This document shows positions 19,119 through 28,303 of a stretch of DNA of 64,000 bases, piece after piece (position 1 is the stretch's first letter; every line of letters starts with the position of its first letter). This DNA is from Parabacteroides merdae ATCC 43184 (GTDB lineage: Bacteria > Bacteroidota > Bacteroidia > Bacteroidales > Tannerellaceae): NCBI RefSeq assembly GCF_025151215.1, contig NZ_CP102286.1, positions 3,782,001 to 3,846,000 on the forward strand. Direction: 5' to 3'. The position numbers and the translations under genes are program-made. The notes beneath the pieces were generated by a model. That model had not been told where the DNA came from and searched no databases. It saw nothing but the letters and a program-made list of their open reading frames with translations.

Positions 19119-19202
19119 TTGGACATGGTATCCGGTATATCGGAGATAATCCGGCTTTGTTTTCCAGCCACCAAACAGGTGATAGCCCGTTCCCATGTCC
19201 AA
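19119..19202. repeat. 10-bp perfect inverted repeat in a convergent gap
   Basis: TTGGACATGG at 19119-19128 is matched by CCATGTCCAA at 19193-19202. The 64-base interior contains further CCGG/CCGGAT words that could fold. No T run follows, so it is not a clear terminator. The gap lies between the PepSY-like lipoprotein and cobC. Confidence 0.45.
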
Positions 19203-19283
19203 AACTTAGTATTTGCAGTCGTGTAGGAGATGTGCAGTAGCATCCAAGGTAATTAGTGCTTCGGAGAAACGGACGCATGTTGC

Positions 19284-19817
19284 TTAATCCAATTCCAGCC
19301 TGATGACCGTTCCGTATGAAGGGACATTTTTGAATGCTTCTTTCAAGTCATATTCTCCGGCATAGACACGGGCACAGGTCAAGACTCCGCCATGTGCGAA
19401 AATGCATACTTTCTGCAGGTCACTTTCTCTTATTTCATTTAGGAAATGACTGACACGGGTATATTGATCTTGCAAGGATTCGCCCGAAGGAGCCGGAACA
19501 TTGATCCAGTCGTTGAACCAGGCTTCCGATCGAGGATCGGAGGATAGTTCATCCCAAGATTTCATTTCCCATTCCCCGAAGCTGATTTCCTTAATGCGGT
19601 CTTCCTTTTCTGCGTCCGGGTAGCCGCAATAGGCGGCGAGGCGGGTACAGCGTGTAAGCGGGCTGCTCCACACTTTGTCGAATGTATGGCCGGATAAGTT
19701 TTTTTTTACGGCTTCGGCTTCATCTTCGAATGAAGGACGAAGGGGAACATCGGTTTGTCCGTATGCATAGCCGGCGGGAATGTCGACGGATGTATGTCTG
19801 ACCAGATAAATTTCCAT
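19284..19817 (-). CDS. cobC: Alpha-ribazole phosphatase (histidine phosphatase family)
   Basis: The 177-residue protein shows the phosphoglycerate-mutase-like catalytic set: R7-H8-T in LVRHTS, the second His142 in FAHGG, Glu in SFGEWE. In cobalamin assembly it removes the phosphate from alpha-ribazole phosphate or cobalamin phosphate. Its place as last gene of the cbiB-cobU-cobT-cobS set supports this over other members of the superfamily. It starts 12 bases after the cobS stop. Confidence 0.88.
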   Translation of the reverse strand: MEIYLVRHTSVDIPAGYAYGQTDVPLRPSFEDEAEAVKKNLSGHTFDKVWSSPLTRCTRLAAYCGYPDAEKEDRIKEISFGEWEMKSWDELSSDPRSEAWFNDWINVPAPSGESLQDQYTRVSHFLNEIRESDLQKVCIFAHGGVLTCARVYAGEYDLKEAFKNVPSYGTVIRLELD

Positions 19818-19829
19818 GTAATATATGTT

Positions 19830-20582
19830 TTATATGATTGTCGTATAAATAACGGCTATCCCTAAATAGAAACTCAGTTCGCAAAGCAAAAATGTTGCTC
19901 CGCAGCAGTCACCTGTATAGCCTTGTATTTTCTTTTTCATTAGAGAGGTGAGAAAATAAAAGACAAGAACAGGCAGTAGACCTGCCAGGAGATAAACGGG
20001 TTCCGGCAGCCAGAACATCGGAATCAGAGCGGAGAAAAGGCAACATGTATATTCACTTGTAGTCATCCGGCTGTAGACCGTTTTGTTTTTGGCCTCTTCT
20101 TCCTTGCGTGCGTAGGGAAGCCTATTGATGATCATTCCGGCAACTCCTTTGGAAAAAGGATCGCCTGCCAGTATCGCACTTCCGGCAAGAGTCAGTGGCA
20201 GGCTGCTCAACAATGTATATAGAAGTGCAAAATAAAGAATCAACCCGATCACCCCGTAGCTTCCTATATGTGAGTCTTTCATAATTGAAAGGATACGTTC
20301 GCGCGAAGTCCCTCCCCCGAAGCCGTCGAAAAAGTCGGCAAGTCCGTCTTCATGTAGGCAACCGGTTATCAGCAGCCGGGTGACGATTGCCAATAGTACG
20401 GCAACACTTGCCGGCAGTATCAGTGAAGCTGTGTAAAGTACGATTACGGAAAGCCCGGCTGTGAGCCAGCCGACTAACGCCCAGCGGCTGACTACATTCT
20501 TGAAATATTCCGAAGGAACTTCAGCCAGTCGCCAGAATGGTAGCCGGGTGAAAAATATAAAGGCGGCAAGGATACGGAGCAT
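19830..20582 (-). CDS. cobS: Adenosylcobinamide-GDP ribazoletransferase (cobalamin synthase)
   Basis: The 250-residue integral membrane enzyme carries the family signature HEDGLADFFDGFGGG at 77-91, the Asp/Glu set that binds Mg2+, and DSHIGSYG at 103-110. Several hydrophobic helices span the rest. It joins adenosylcobinamide-GDP to alpha-ribazole (phosphate) at the inner membrane. It lies between cobT and cobC in the same direction. Confidence 0.92.
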   Translation of the reverse strand: MLRILAAFIFFTRLPFWRLAEVPSEYFKNVVSRWALVGWLTAGLSVIVLYTASLILPASVAVLLAIVTRLLITGCLHEDGLADFFDGFGGGTSRERILSIMKDSHIGSYGVIGLILYFALLYTLLSSLPLTLAGSAILAGDPFSKGVAGMIINRLPYARKEEEAKNKTVYSRMTTSEYTCCLFSALIPMFWLPEPVYLLAGLLPVLVFYFLTSLMKKKIQGYTGDCCGATFLLCELSFYLGIAVIYTTII

Positions 20583-20610
20583 GGATTGGAAATTAATAAT
20601 TAAAAAGAAG

Positions 20611-21648
20611 TTAGAAATATTTGGTGATGGAGGCTTGCTGGAAGCTGTGCATCTCGTTGATCATGCGGACTGCCGAGTCCACAATCGGATAGGCGCATAC
20701 GGAGCCGGAACCTTCACCCAGGCGTAAGCCGAGATTTAGCAACGGCTTGGCTTGTAGGATATCCAGTACACGTTTGTGTCCGGCCTCGTCTCCGCAGTGT
20801 CCGAATATGCAGTAGGGAAGCATTTCCGGATACAAGTGTGAAGCAGCCAGTACGCAGTTTGTCATGATAAAGCCATCTACCAGAATAACCATCTTCAATT
20901 CTGCCGCGCGGAGCATGCCTCCCACAGCCATCACCATCTCGTAGCCGCCGAAATAGCGGATTACATCCAACGTGCTGTTGTCTCCCTTGTAGTTCTCGAG
21001 TGCCTTTCTTAAGATATTATATTTATGTTTGACCCCTTCGTTATCCAAGCCGCTTCCGGCGCCTACGCAATCGACCAGTGGAATCCCTGTCAGGCAAGTC
21101 ATCCACATACTTGACGCAGCGGTGTTTCCGATTCCCATCTCACCAAAACTGATCACGTTGCTCCCTTTGTCGTGGCAATCCGTGACAATGTCGGCTCCAT
21201 ATCGGATGGCCAATTCCATTTCATCCTGTGTCATGGCTGCTTCATACAGGAAGTTGCGGGTCCCTTTCCTGATTTTCCGGTCGATCAACTCTGGGATGGC
21301 AGGGAAATCGAAATCCACACCACCGTCGACTATCTTGATTTCGAAGCCGTGCTGGCGTGAAAGGAAACAGATGCCTGCTCCCCCGTTCAGGAAGTTGTGT
21401 ATCACCTGGCGTGTTACTTCTTTGGGTGATTTGCTGACGCCTTCGTCGGCGATCCCGTGGTCGGATGCGTATATAACGTTGACCGGATGATGGAGCACCG
21501 GGGATAATGTTTGTTGGATCAGACCGATTTGAAGTGCAATTTCTTCAAGCGTACCCAATGACCCTTTGGGTTTCGTCAGATTATCGATTTTGTCCTGCAG
21601 GGCTGTGGCAATGGCGATATCAGGTTTTTGAATGTTGAAAGAGATCAT
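20611..21648 (-). CDS. cobT: Nicotinate-nucleotide--dimethylbenzimidazole phosphoribosyltransferase
   Basis: The 345-residue enzyme makes alpha-ribazole phosphate, the lower ligand nucleotide. The family blocks are clear: [17 protein letters not shown] near the N-terminus, [41 protein letters not shown] and GEGSG at 311-315, whose Glu312 matches the catalytic base of the Salmonella enzyme by position. It lies 15 bases after cobU. Confidence 0.93.
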   Translation of the reverse strand: MISFNIQKPDIAIATALQDKIDNLTKPKGSLGTLEEIALQIGLIQQTLSPVLHHPVNVIYASDHGIADEGVSKSPKEVTRQVIHNFLNGGAGICFLSRQHGFEIKIVDGGVDFDFPAIPELIDRKIRKGTRNFLYEAAMTQDEMELAIRYGADIVTDCHDKGSNVISFGEMGIGNTAASSMWMTCLTGIPLVDCVGAGSGLDNEGVKHKYNILRKALENYKGDNSTLDVIRYFGGYEMVMAVGGMLRAAELKMVILVDGFIMTNCVLAASHLYPEMLPYCIFGHCGDEAGHKRVLDILQAKPLLNLGLRLGEGSGSVCAYPIVDSAVRMINEMHSFQQASITKYF

Positions 21649-21663
21649 GGTATAGTGTTTTTA

Positions 21664-22179
21664 TTATTTTACCTTCATGGGAATACCGCTCACCATGAAG
21701 ACAACTTCGTCGGCACGGGATGCGATGTATTGGTTTAACCACCCTTGCAGGTCCGTGAACCGGCGTTGCACCGCATCGGGAGAAACACCGCCTAACCCGA
21801 TTTCGTTTGTAACGAAGATCAGATAGGCGTCCTGCTCTGTCAATTTATTAAATTCTTCTTTTAACTCGACCAGGGAACGGTTCGTGTCACCTTCATTGTC
21901 GAAGAAAAAGTTTGTACCCCAGAGGGTGACACAATCGATAACGACCACACGGCCGTTCAGATCGTGGCGGCTCAGGTATTTCTCTTCTTCGATATTCGTC
22001 CATTCCGGTCCCCGGTCGGCCTGATGGCGAAGTACACGCTCGCGGAACTCCTCGTCCCAGACACGTGATGTCGCCAGGTAAACCGGATTAGCTGTCAGTG
22101 ACAAAGCAAGTTTTTGCGCATATCCGCTTTTTCCGGAACGTTGGCCGCCTGTCACTAAAACGATATGCTTTTTTCCCAT
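21664..22179 (-). CDS. cobU: Adenosylcobinamide kinase / guanylyltransferase
   Basis: The 171-residue enzyme phosphorylates adenosylcobinamide and transfers GMP to it. The P-loop GGQRSGKS is at 11-18, ATSRVWDEEFRERVLRHQADR contains the guanylylated His region, and FVTNEIGLGGVSPD is conserved. The frame is open further upstream (to 22299), but the extra 40 residues are basic and unlike the family and would overlap the S4 gene, so the Met at 22179 is chosen. It starts 4 bases past the S4 gene stop. Confidence 0.93.
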   Translation of the reverse strand: MGKKHIVLVTGGQRSGKSGYAQKLALSLTANPVYLATSRVWDEEFRERVLRHQADRGPEWTNIEEEKYLSRHDLNGRVVVIDCVTLWGTNFFFDNEGDTNRSLVELKEEFNKLTEQDAYLIFVTNEIGLGGVSPDAVQRRFTDLQGWLNQYIASRADEVVFMVSGIPMKVK

Positions 22180-22183
22180 TGTC

Positions 22184-22789
22184 TTATTCTCCTTTCGGTT
22201 TATTGCGGGCGGCAGCGCGTTTTGCCTTGTTGAGCGGGTTGTTCTTGCTTGTCTTGCGCAACGCAGCCGATTTTGGAGAAGAAGCCAAGCGTTGTGCAAC
22301 GGCCGACCGTCCTAATGATTTGCCGAATTTGGGGCGCAAAGCCTCTTTCAGCATCTCTTTGTCGATGCCGGATGCCTTTGTCTCTTTTCTCGGACTTTCT
22401 CCATTGCGTGCAGCATGGCGGGCGGCTGCATATTTATTGTATTTTACATATTTGCCGGGGCGTAGGCCTTTTGAACCGGTTGCAGGAGAAGCCGCCTTCT
22501 TTTCGGAAGTCGCCGTAGACAAAGGCTTTGTCTTCTTCGCCTTTTTTTCTTGTCCGGCAAGTTCCAACTCTTGGATATTGATCCGTGCGGAAGATGTTTG
22601 TTTGCCCGTGTTCTTTCCGATTTTAATTTGTATGTCATCCAGCATGACGATATCGGCTTCGGTTACTTTCTGCCCGACTTGAGGTAGGCTGCCATTTACG
22701 GTGACACGTCCTTCTTCGATGAATTTGTCCGCTTCCCTGCGTGAACAAAGGCCGGAATCACTGATGAGTTTATTTAATCTTACTTCCAT
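22184..22789 (-). CDS. S4-domain RNA-binding protein with long basic tail
   Basis: About 201 residues from MEVRLNKL (an in-frame Met nine bases upstream at 22798 is possible). Residues 1-50 are an S4 RNA-binding domain as found at the N-terminus of RluB/RluF pseudouridine synthases (RLNKLISDSGLCSRREADKFIEEGRVTVNG). The catalytic synthase domain is missing. Instead there are about 140 residues rich in Lys, Ala, Ser and Arg, with no hydrophobic core visible. It is likely a ribosome- or rRNA-binding protein. It is inserted between cbiB and cobU with 15- and 4-base spacing, so it is probably translated from the cobalamin operon message, although no functional link is known. Confidence 0.8.
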   Translation of the reverse strand: MEVRLNKLISDSGLCSRREADKFIEEGRVTVNGSLPQVGQKVTEADIVMLDDIQIKIGKNTGKQTSSARINIQELELAGQEKKAKKTKPLSTATSEKKAASPATGSKGLRPGKYVKYNKYAAARHAARNGESPRKETKASGIDKEMLKEALRPKFGKSLGRSAVAQRLASSPKSAALRKTSKNNPLNKAKRAAARNKPKGE

Positions 22790-22804
22790 TCTGTACATCT
22801 TTAT

Positions 22805-23758
22805 TTAGTGGATAATTATTGATATTAAACAAACAATAAGCCCCATGGCAAGTTCGGCATTGCTGTTTGTTTTGATGGCAATCAACATGTCTTCTGTTGT
22901 GAAAGTCCGTTCGTTGGTTCCGATATAAGGTTTTTCTACCGGCTTCCCGAAATAATCGTGGGTTCCTCCGAAACGGCAATTCAATATAGCGGCAAGGGCA
23001 GATTCCGGATAGCCTGAGTTCGGGCTGGCATGAGCCGGGCCGAAGCGCTTAACGAAATCCGTTTTGTTCAAGTTGCCGGAAACAGCCAGCATCAACCATG
23101 CTGTCAACCGGGCAGGGATATAATTGGCAAGATCGTCGAGCCTTGCGGCAATCTGCCCGAATTCTAAGTAACGTTCGTTTTTGTAGCCGATCATCGAATC
23201 GAGCGTATTCACCATTTTGTAAGTCATCATGCCGGGAAGTCCGAGCAGGGCAAACCAAAACATGGGAGCTATCACTCCGTCGCTCAGGTTTTCCGCGAGC
23301 GTTTCGAGAGCGGCGGCCCGTATCTCTTGTGGGGAGAGACGGGAAGTGTCGCGGCCTACGATCCGCCCGACCTGTTTGCGTCCTTCTTCCGTGCTGCGGT
23401 CTACTGCTTCGAAAACGGCTTTCACTTCTTTGACCAGCGTTTTTCCCGCCAGGCAGTAAAAGACGCCTATCCCGGATAGAATAGATGCTACTATCGGGTG
23501 AAAGTATCCGGCAAGCGCCAGTATCCGTTCGCAGAGCAAATACGTTCCGGCAACCAGTATGAGTGCCATGACGCCTCCTTTGACAGCCCGGTCGTTTCCT
23601 TTGTTCAGCGTCTTCTCTCCTAAAGAAATCACTTTGCCGAAACCAACAACCGGATGTGGCCATCCTTCAGGATCACCCAACAAGCGGTCTGCCAGCCATC
23701 CGCCGATGAACGGGAAGGCTTTTGCCATATAAAACGATTGATGGAACCAATAATACAT
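22805..23758 (-). CDS. cbiB: Adenosylcobinamide-phosphate synthase (CbiB/CobD membrane protein)
   Basis: The 317-residue polytopic protein attaches aminopropanol (phosphate) to adenosylcobyric acid. Family text includes WLADRLLGDPEGWPHPVVGFG near the N-terminus, GRDTSRLSPQEIRAAALETLAENLSDGVIAP (about 125-158), YKMVNTLDSMIGYKNERY and FRAPAHASPNSGYPESALA-like sequence (PAHASPNSGYPESALAA). It is the first gene of the operon. TACCTTTG at 23774-23767 is a -7 element only about 10 bases before the start at 23758, so initiation at the inner Met (23728) cannot be excluded. No cobalamin riboswitch fits in the 56-base gap upstream. Confidence 0.92.
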   Translation of the reverse strand: MYYWFHQSFYMAKAFPFIGGWLADRLLGDPEGWPHPVVGFGKVISLGEKTLNKGNDRAVKGGVMALILVAGTYLLCERILALAGYFHPIVASILSGIGVFYCLAGKTLVKEVKAVFEAVDRSTEEGRKQVGRIVGRDTSRLSPQEIRAAALETLAENLSDGVIAPMFWFALLGLPGMMTYKMVNTLDSMIGYKNERYLEFGQIAARLDDLANYIPARLTAWLMLAVSGNLNKTDFVKRFGPAHASPNSGYPESALAAILNCRFGGTHDYFGKPVEKPYIGTNERTFTTEDMLIAIKTNSNAELAMGLIVCLISIIIH

Positions 23759-23814
23759 AATAGTGGCAAAGGTAAAAATATAATTTCAGTTATGGAATCC
23801 ATCGCCTATATTCC

Positions 23815-25101
23815 TTATGATTTATCGAGGTAAAATTGAAGGAGGAAGATATGCTCTTCACCCTGATACCGGTAGGAGATGTGCAACCCGTATTGACGAC
23901 AAATCGCTTCGGCTATGGCGAGGCCGAGTCCGGTCGATTCCTTTTTCTTGCTCCCCTGGTAGAAACGTTCGAAGATATGCTCGCTGTCGAGAGGTACGGT
24001 TTGCCCTGTGTTGGCGATAGTCAGCGAGTCTGCCTGGATCGTGACACGGACGTGTCCTTTTTCCTTGTTATGGATAAAAGCGTTTTTCAGCAGGTTGGAG
24101 ATGAGTGACTCCGCCAGTGTCTCGTTCATCGTTATCTTCAGTAGGCCCTGTTCCTCCAGTGAGATCTGGGCTTTGTAGTGGCTGAATATCTCTTTGTAAT
24201 CATCTAACAGCCGTTTGACGATGCTGTTGATTTCGACCGGACGGCTGTCGGTGAATTGTCCGTTGTCGATCCGGGAGAGAAACAGCAGGGATTTATTCAG
24301 CCGGACGATGTAGTTCAGTGTATGCTTGGTCTTGAACAGTTCTTCCATTTGTTCCTCCGTCAGTTCCGTATTGTCGAGCAGCCATTCGATACGGTTGTTG
24401 CAAACGGCAAGTGGTGTCTGAAGTTCGTGCGATGCATTGCCGATAAATTGCTTCTGCTGTTTGAATAGTTGTTCCGAGCGTTCGACGGCTTGGGCTGCTG
24501 CTTCGTTCAACCTGCGGAATTCCGGAATACGGGTGTCGTTGGGAACAGGTCCGTGCTGTTTGCCCGGCAAATAACTGTCCAGCCAGTTCAGTAGCGCGTA
24601 CAACGGGCGCAGGCTCCGATAGAACACCCAAATGCAGACCGTAAGCAGGGTGACCAGTAAAACAATATAAAGAAAGAGAATCCAGTTGGCGACGGCCTCA
24701 CGTAAATCTTCTTTTTCAAAAGAGGGAGTCGAGACTTCCAGTAGGAAATAATTGTCATCTTTATCGGCGAAGATGGTCCGCAGCACACGTGCCGGTTCAG
24801 TCTCTTCCTTTTCCTTTATATATATGTCGGCATCGTAGTATTCGATCGCCGGGTATTGTCTGGCTTCTTCCCTTGTTATGGGACGGATGGAATAGCTGTT
24901 GTTACTCCCGTCGTTTTTCGAAGGAAGCTCTTTGCCGGCAAGCGAACGGATGATGATCGTCTCGGAGTAGTCTTCCAGCGCGTCGTCTACTTCATCGTTG
25001 ATCTCGTCGATCATGGTGAAATAAAAGAAAACCGTCCATACCGTCAGGACGGCTAGCAATGCCAGGGATAGGCGAAGCAATATACGGTAAATCAATTTCA
25101 T
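23815..25101 (-). CDS. Sensor histidine kinase
   Basis: The 428-residue kinase has membrane segments at about 9-30 and 139-161 that enclose a 110-residue periplasmic sensor region. The phosphoacceptor His225 lies in NASHELQTPLA, the N-box is NLLKNAFIHN, and the G-box STGLGLAIAEAI. An ATP-binding domain completes it. The signal is unknown. It is 12 bases downstream of its response regulator and forms a standard two-gene operon. cbiB follows 56 bases later with its own -7 element. Confidence 0.9.
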   Translation of the reverse strand: MKLIYRILLRLSLALLAVLTVWTVFFYFTMIDEINDEVDDALEDYSETIIIRSLAGKELPSKNDGSNNSYSIRPITREEARQYPAIEYYDADIYIKEKEETEPARVLRTIFADKDDNYFLLEVSTPSFEKEDLREAVANWILFLYIVLLVTLLTVCIWVFYRSLRPLYALLNWLDSYLPGKQHGPVPNDTRIPEFRRLNEAAAQAVERSEQLFKQQKQFIGNASHELQTPLAVCNNRIEWLLDNTELTEEQMEELFKTKHTLNYIVRLNKSLLFLSRIDNGQFTDSRPVEINSIVKRLLDDYKEIFSHYKAQISLEEQGLLKITMNETLAESLISNLLKNAFIHNKEKGHVRVTIQADSLTIANTGQTVPLDSEHIFERFYQGSKKKESTGLGLAIAEAICRQYGLHISYRYQGEEHIFLLQFYLDKS

Positions 25102-25113
25102 ATTTGTTGTGCC

Positions 25114-25800
25114 TTATTCCTCTTCGTTGATGACTAATTTATATCCGAAGCCATAGATAGAGCGGATTTCAATTGTCGCGCCTGCCTTCTTTAGCTGCTG
25201 GCGCAGATTCTTGACTTGTGCATAGACGAAATGGAAACTGTCCGCCTGATCGATATGGTCGCCCCAGACGGCTTCGGCCAGTACGGCCTTGTCAATGATA
25301 TGGTTCGGTCGGTTGGCAAAATAGAACAGGATGTCGTATTCTTTCTTGAGAAGTTCCAGTTCCTTGTCGTCAACGAATACCCGGAAACTATCTGGTTCGA
25401 TCCGTAGGTTTCCCAGCCGTAGGGAACGCGAACCGTCGCTGCGTTGTCGTCTCAGCACACTTTTGATACGGGCGTTTAGCTCGGCCAGGTGGAAGGGTTT
25501 CGGGAGATAGTCGTCTGCTCCCTGTTCCAGCCCCAGGACTTTGTCCTCGATGGAGTCGCGGGCAGAGATGATGATGACGCTCTCACGCTTCTGCTGTTCC
25601 TTGAGCATCTCCAACAACTTCAAACCGTTCCCATCTGGCAACATGATGTCGAGCAGGATACAGTCGTAGCTGTAGTCCGCTATTTTCAGGCTCGCTTCAT
25701 GGAAGGTGCCTGCCGTTTCCACTACATATCGCTCTTTTGCCAGTGTTTTCTGCATCAGTTCCCTGAGCGAAGGTTCGTCTTCAACTATTAATATCTTCAT
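25114..25800 (-). CDS. OmpR-family response regulator
   Basis: The product is 228 residues from MKILIVEDE at 25800; an upstream in-frame Met at 25824 overlaps the -7 element TATCTTTG (25829-25822) and is rejected. The receiver has D8, phosphoacceptor D51 in LLDIMLPDG, and K101 in LPKPF. Residues about 130-226 are a winged-helix DNA-binding domain (LELLKKEYDILFYFANRPNHIIDK, VYAQVKNLRQQL, IRSIYGFGYKL). It pairs with the kinase that follows; the regulon is unknown. Confidence 0.9.
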   Translation of the reverse strand: MKILIVEDEPSLRELMQKTLAKERYVVETAGTFHEASLKIADYSYDCILLDIMLPDGNGLKLLEMLKEQQKRESVIIISARDSIEDKVLGLEQGADDYLPKPFHLAELNARIKSVLRRQRSDGSRSLRLGNLRIEPDSFRVFVDDKELELLKKEYDILFYFANRPNHIIDKAVLAEAVWGDHIDQADSFHFVYAQVKNLRQQLKKAGATIEIRSIYGFGYKLVINEEE

Positions 25801-25904
25801 AAATATAGCCTTATCAGTATCCAAAGATACGAAGTGAATTTAAAATAAACTTGAAATGATCATTTTAAAAAGGCAAACAACCGTCGAATCTCATGATTTT
25901 TATA

Positions 25905-25912
25905 TAAGTTTG
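25905..25912 (+). promoter_or_regulatory. Possible -7 element for the fumarase gene
   Basis: TAAGTTTG fits TAnnTTTG and lies 59 bases before the ATG at 25972. No exact TTTG was found at the expected distance. Confidence 0.35.
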
Positions 25913-25971
25913 CCTGTCCGTATCGAGGATACGATTCAAAAACCAATATTATAAATTAAAATACAAACGCT

Positions 25972-27612
25972 ATGGCAACAACTCCTTTCAAGTATCAGGC
26001 TCCGTTCCCATTGGGTCCGGATACAACAGAGTATTATTTGCTTACAAAAGATTATGTTTCGGTTTCCGAGTTCGAAGGAACCCCGGTTCTGAAAGTAGAG
26101 AAAGAAGGTCTTACGGCAATGGCTAATGCCGCTTTCCGTGATGTTTCCTTTATGCTTCGCCGCTCGCACAACGAGCAGGTGGCTAAGATCCTGAGTGATC
26201 CGGAAGCAAGTGATAACGATAAATATGTAGCGTTGACTTTCCTGCGTAACGCAGAAGTTGCTGCTAAGGGTGTACTTCCTTTCTGCCAGGATACCGGTAC
26301 GGCTATCATCCACGGCGAAAAGGGACAGCAGGTATGGACTGGCTACTGCGATGAAGAGGCACTTTCGTTGGGTGTATATAAAACCTATACGGAAGAGAAC
26401 CTGCGCTATTCGCAGAACGCTCCCCTGAACATGTACGACGAAGTGAACACCAAATGCAACCTCCCCGCCCAGATCGATATCGAAGCTACGGAAGGTATGG
26501 AATATAAGTTCCTGTGTGTGACAAAGGGTGGCGGTTCCGCCAATAAGACTTACCTGTATCAAGAAACAAAGGCGATCCTGAATCCCGGCACTTTGGTCCC
26601 CTTCATCATCGAAAAGATCAAGACATTGGGTACGGCTGCTTGTCCCCCTTATCATATCGCAGTGGTTATCGGCGGTACTTCTGCCGAAAAGAACCTGCTG
26701 ACGGTGAAGTTGGCTTCTACACATTATTATGACGAATTGCCTACGACTGGCAACGAGTATGGCCGTGCTTTCCGGGATATAGAACTGGAAAAAGAAGTGC
26801 TGGCCGAAGTGCACAATATCGGTTTGGGAGCACAATTCGGCGGAAAGTATCTGGCACATGATATCCGTATCATCCGTCTGCCGCGGCACGGCGCTTCCTG
26901 TCCGGTCGGTTTGGGTGTCAGTTGTTCGGCCGACCGTAACGTGAAGTGTAAGATCAACAAAGACGGTATCTGGATCGAGAAGCTGGACAGCCATCCGGGC
27001 GAACTGATCCCGGCAGAACTGCGCGAGGCAGGCGAAGGCGATGCTGTCAAGATCAACCTGAACCAGCCGATGACAGAGATCCTGAAAGAACTGGATAAAT
27101 ATCCGGTGGCTACCCGTCTGTCTCTGAATGGTACGATCATCGTAGGTCGCGATATCGCTCACGCCAAGTTAAAAGAACGTTTGGACCGTGGTGAAGACCT
27201 ACCTCAGTATATCAAGGATCATCCTATCTATTATGCCGGTCCGGCCAAGACTCCGACTGGTATGGCTTGCGGTTCTATGGGTCCGACGACTGCCGGCCGT
27301 ATGGACCCGTATGTCGGTTTGTTCCAGAGTCATGGCGGTAGCATGATCATGTTGGCGAAAGGTAACCGTAGCCAACAGGTGACGGATGCTTGCCAGAAAT
27401 ATGGTGGTTTCTATTTGGGAAGTATCGGCGGCCCGGCTGCAATTCTGGCCCAGAACAACATCAAGAGCATCGAATGTGTGGAATATCCCGAATTGGGCAT
27501 GGAAGCGATCTGGAAGATCGAAGTGGAAGATTTTCCAGCATTTATCCTGGTAGACAACAAGGGTAACGATTTCTTCAAACAGATCAAACCGCGTTGCACT
27601 TGCAGCAAGTAA
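25972..27612 (+). CDS. Class I (iron-sulphur) fumarate hydratase
   Basis: The 546-residue enzyme interconverts fumarate and malate; in anaerobic Bacteroidales it runs in the reductive direction toward succinate. It has the length and order of E. coli FumA/FumB. C105 in LPFCQDTGT matches the first cluster ligand of FumA. Further conserved blocks are [35 protein letters not shown] and the C-terminal [13 protein letters not shown]. It ends CTCSK. It is a single-gene unit with its own terminator, convergent with pnp. Confidence 0.93.
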   Translation: MATTPFKYQAPFPLGPDTTEYYLLTKDYVSVSEFEGTPVLKVEKEGLTAMANAAFRDVSFMLRRSHNEQVAKILSDPEASDNDKYVALTFLRNAEVAAKGVLPFCQDTGTAIIHGEKGQQVWTGYCDEEALSLGVYKTYTEENLRYSQNAPLNMYDEVNTKCNLPAQIDIEATEGMEYKFLCVTKGGGSANKTYLYQETKAILNPGTLVPFIIEKIKTLGTAACPPYHIAVVIGGTSAEKNLLTVKLASTHYYDELPTTGNEYGRAFRDIELEKEVLAEVHNIGLGAQFGGKYLAHDIRIIRLPRHGASCPVGLGVSCSADRNVKCKINKDGIWIEKLDSHPGELIPAELREAGEGDAVKINLNQPMTEILKELDKYPVATRLSLNGTIIVGRDIAHAKLKERLDRGEDLPQYIKDHPIYYAGPAKTPTGMACGSMGPTTAGRMDPYVGLFQSHGGSMIMLAKGNRSQQVTDACQKYGGFYLGSIGGPAAILAQNNIKSIECVEYPELGMEAIWKIEVEDFPAFILVDNKGNDFFKQIKPRCTCSK

Positions 27613-27631
27613 GACGTGCTTTGCATTCATA

Positions 27632-27671
27632 TAAAAAGGGAGGGAGTGAAAAAATCATTCCCTCTTTTTAT
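27632..27671 (+). terminator. Intrinsic terminator of the fumarase gene
   Basis: AAAAAGGGAGGGAGTGA and TCATTCCCTCTTTTT form a stem around five A residues and end in a T run. It starts 20 bases past the stop. Confidence 0.75.
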
Positions 27672-27963
27672 AGAGAGCCGTTATGTGTAGTCTGATACCT
27701 TTATAGATGCGGTTTTCGTTAATTTTTTCTGTTTCGATGGTAATTGTATCGAAATGGATTCTGTATTCTTTACTGGTTATGCTACATATTCTATATAGTA
27801 TACATTCAGTTTCTGTTGATTATCTCACCCAATTTTACAGCTTCCGTAGCTGATAATACAGATAGTAGTTGCTTCGTCCGTATTTCTTTCAGACCGAATA
27901 GGCAAGAGTATGGGTCGGCGGGTCGAACTTGTCCGGTTGGCGTTTGTCCGGAAGCGATGCTTG

Positions 27964-28057
27964 TCCTTTCCAAAAGGATATAGGCTTGCTTGGAACAGGC
28001 TATACCTTTTTTGTTTACAGCCTATATCCTTTTTCCGGATAGGTTATAGGCTATTTT
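27964..28057. repeat. Inverted-repeat cluster in the fumarase-pnp convergent gap (cluster B)
   Basis: AAAAGGATATAGGC (27972-27985) is a perfect 14-bp inverted copy of GCCTATATCCTTTT (28020-28033). The palindrome TCCTTTCCAAAAGGA (27964-27978) overlaps the left arm. Further copies of the TATAGGC word occur as GGCTATACC near 27998 and GGTTATAGGCT near 28043, giving four units about 20-23 bases apart in alternating direction. It lies in a 691-base gap (27613-28303) with no convincing gene. Confidence 0.65.
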
Positions 28058-28134
28058 GATTAAATGTTGCGGATAGTTATTGCTTTCTCATTCACCTATT
28101 TATTCTGTACTTTGTTTTTTTAATGCTTATAAAA

Positions 28135-28240
28135 GGTGAAGGCAAGTGTTTTTGGGCCTTCACCCTGGGGGTGCTTGAAATATATGGTATACAGATAGAA
28201 GGTGAAGGATAAAAAGAGTGTTGCGTATAAAAAACAACTC
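28135..28240. repeat. GTGAAGG-type intergenic element, copy 1
   Basis: GGTGAAGGC at 28136 pairs with GCCTTCACC about 12 bases later in a perfect 9-bp stem. About 50 bases further comes GGTGAAGGATAA, then GTGTTGCGTATAAAAAACAAC leading into the pnp terminator. A clearly related arrangement occurs at 56553-56655, also at the 3' end of a - strand gene. Confidence 0.55.
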
Positions 28241-28271
28241 CCGTCCCCCAAAATATGGAGCGGGAGCTGTT
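28226..28271 (-). terminator. Intrinsic terminator of pnp
   Basis: On the - strand AACAGCTCCCG and CGGGAGTTGTT form an 11-bp stem with one wobble pair around a 17-base loop, followed by TTTTTT. It lies 33 bases past the pnp stop. Confidence 0.8.
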
Positions 28272-28303
28272 GGGAAATTATACACGTAGGTGTTTACCGA
28301 TTC

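Noticed and set aside
22180..22299. Longer start for cobU
   Set aside because: The extra 40 residues are basic, unlike any CobU, and would overlap the S4 gene; the P-loop sits at the family position from 22179.
23759..23814. Cobalamin riboswitch before cbiB
   Set aside because: Only 56 bases separate the kinase stop from cbiB, too short for the roughly 200-base element, and no B12-box text was seen.
25936..27162. 408-codon - strand frame over the fumarase gene
   Set aside because: The text is Cys/His/Arg/Ile-rich nonsense without domain pattern; the + strand is a full-length class I fumarase.
27744..27983. 79-codon + strand frame in the fumarase-pnp gap
   Set aside because: It overlaps the palindrome cluster, has no domain pattern and no good promoter; AT-rich non-coding text explains it.
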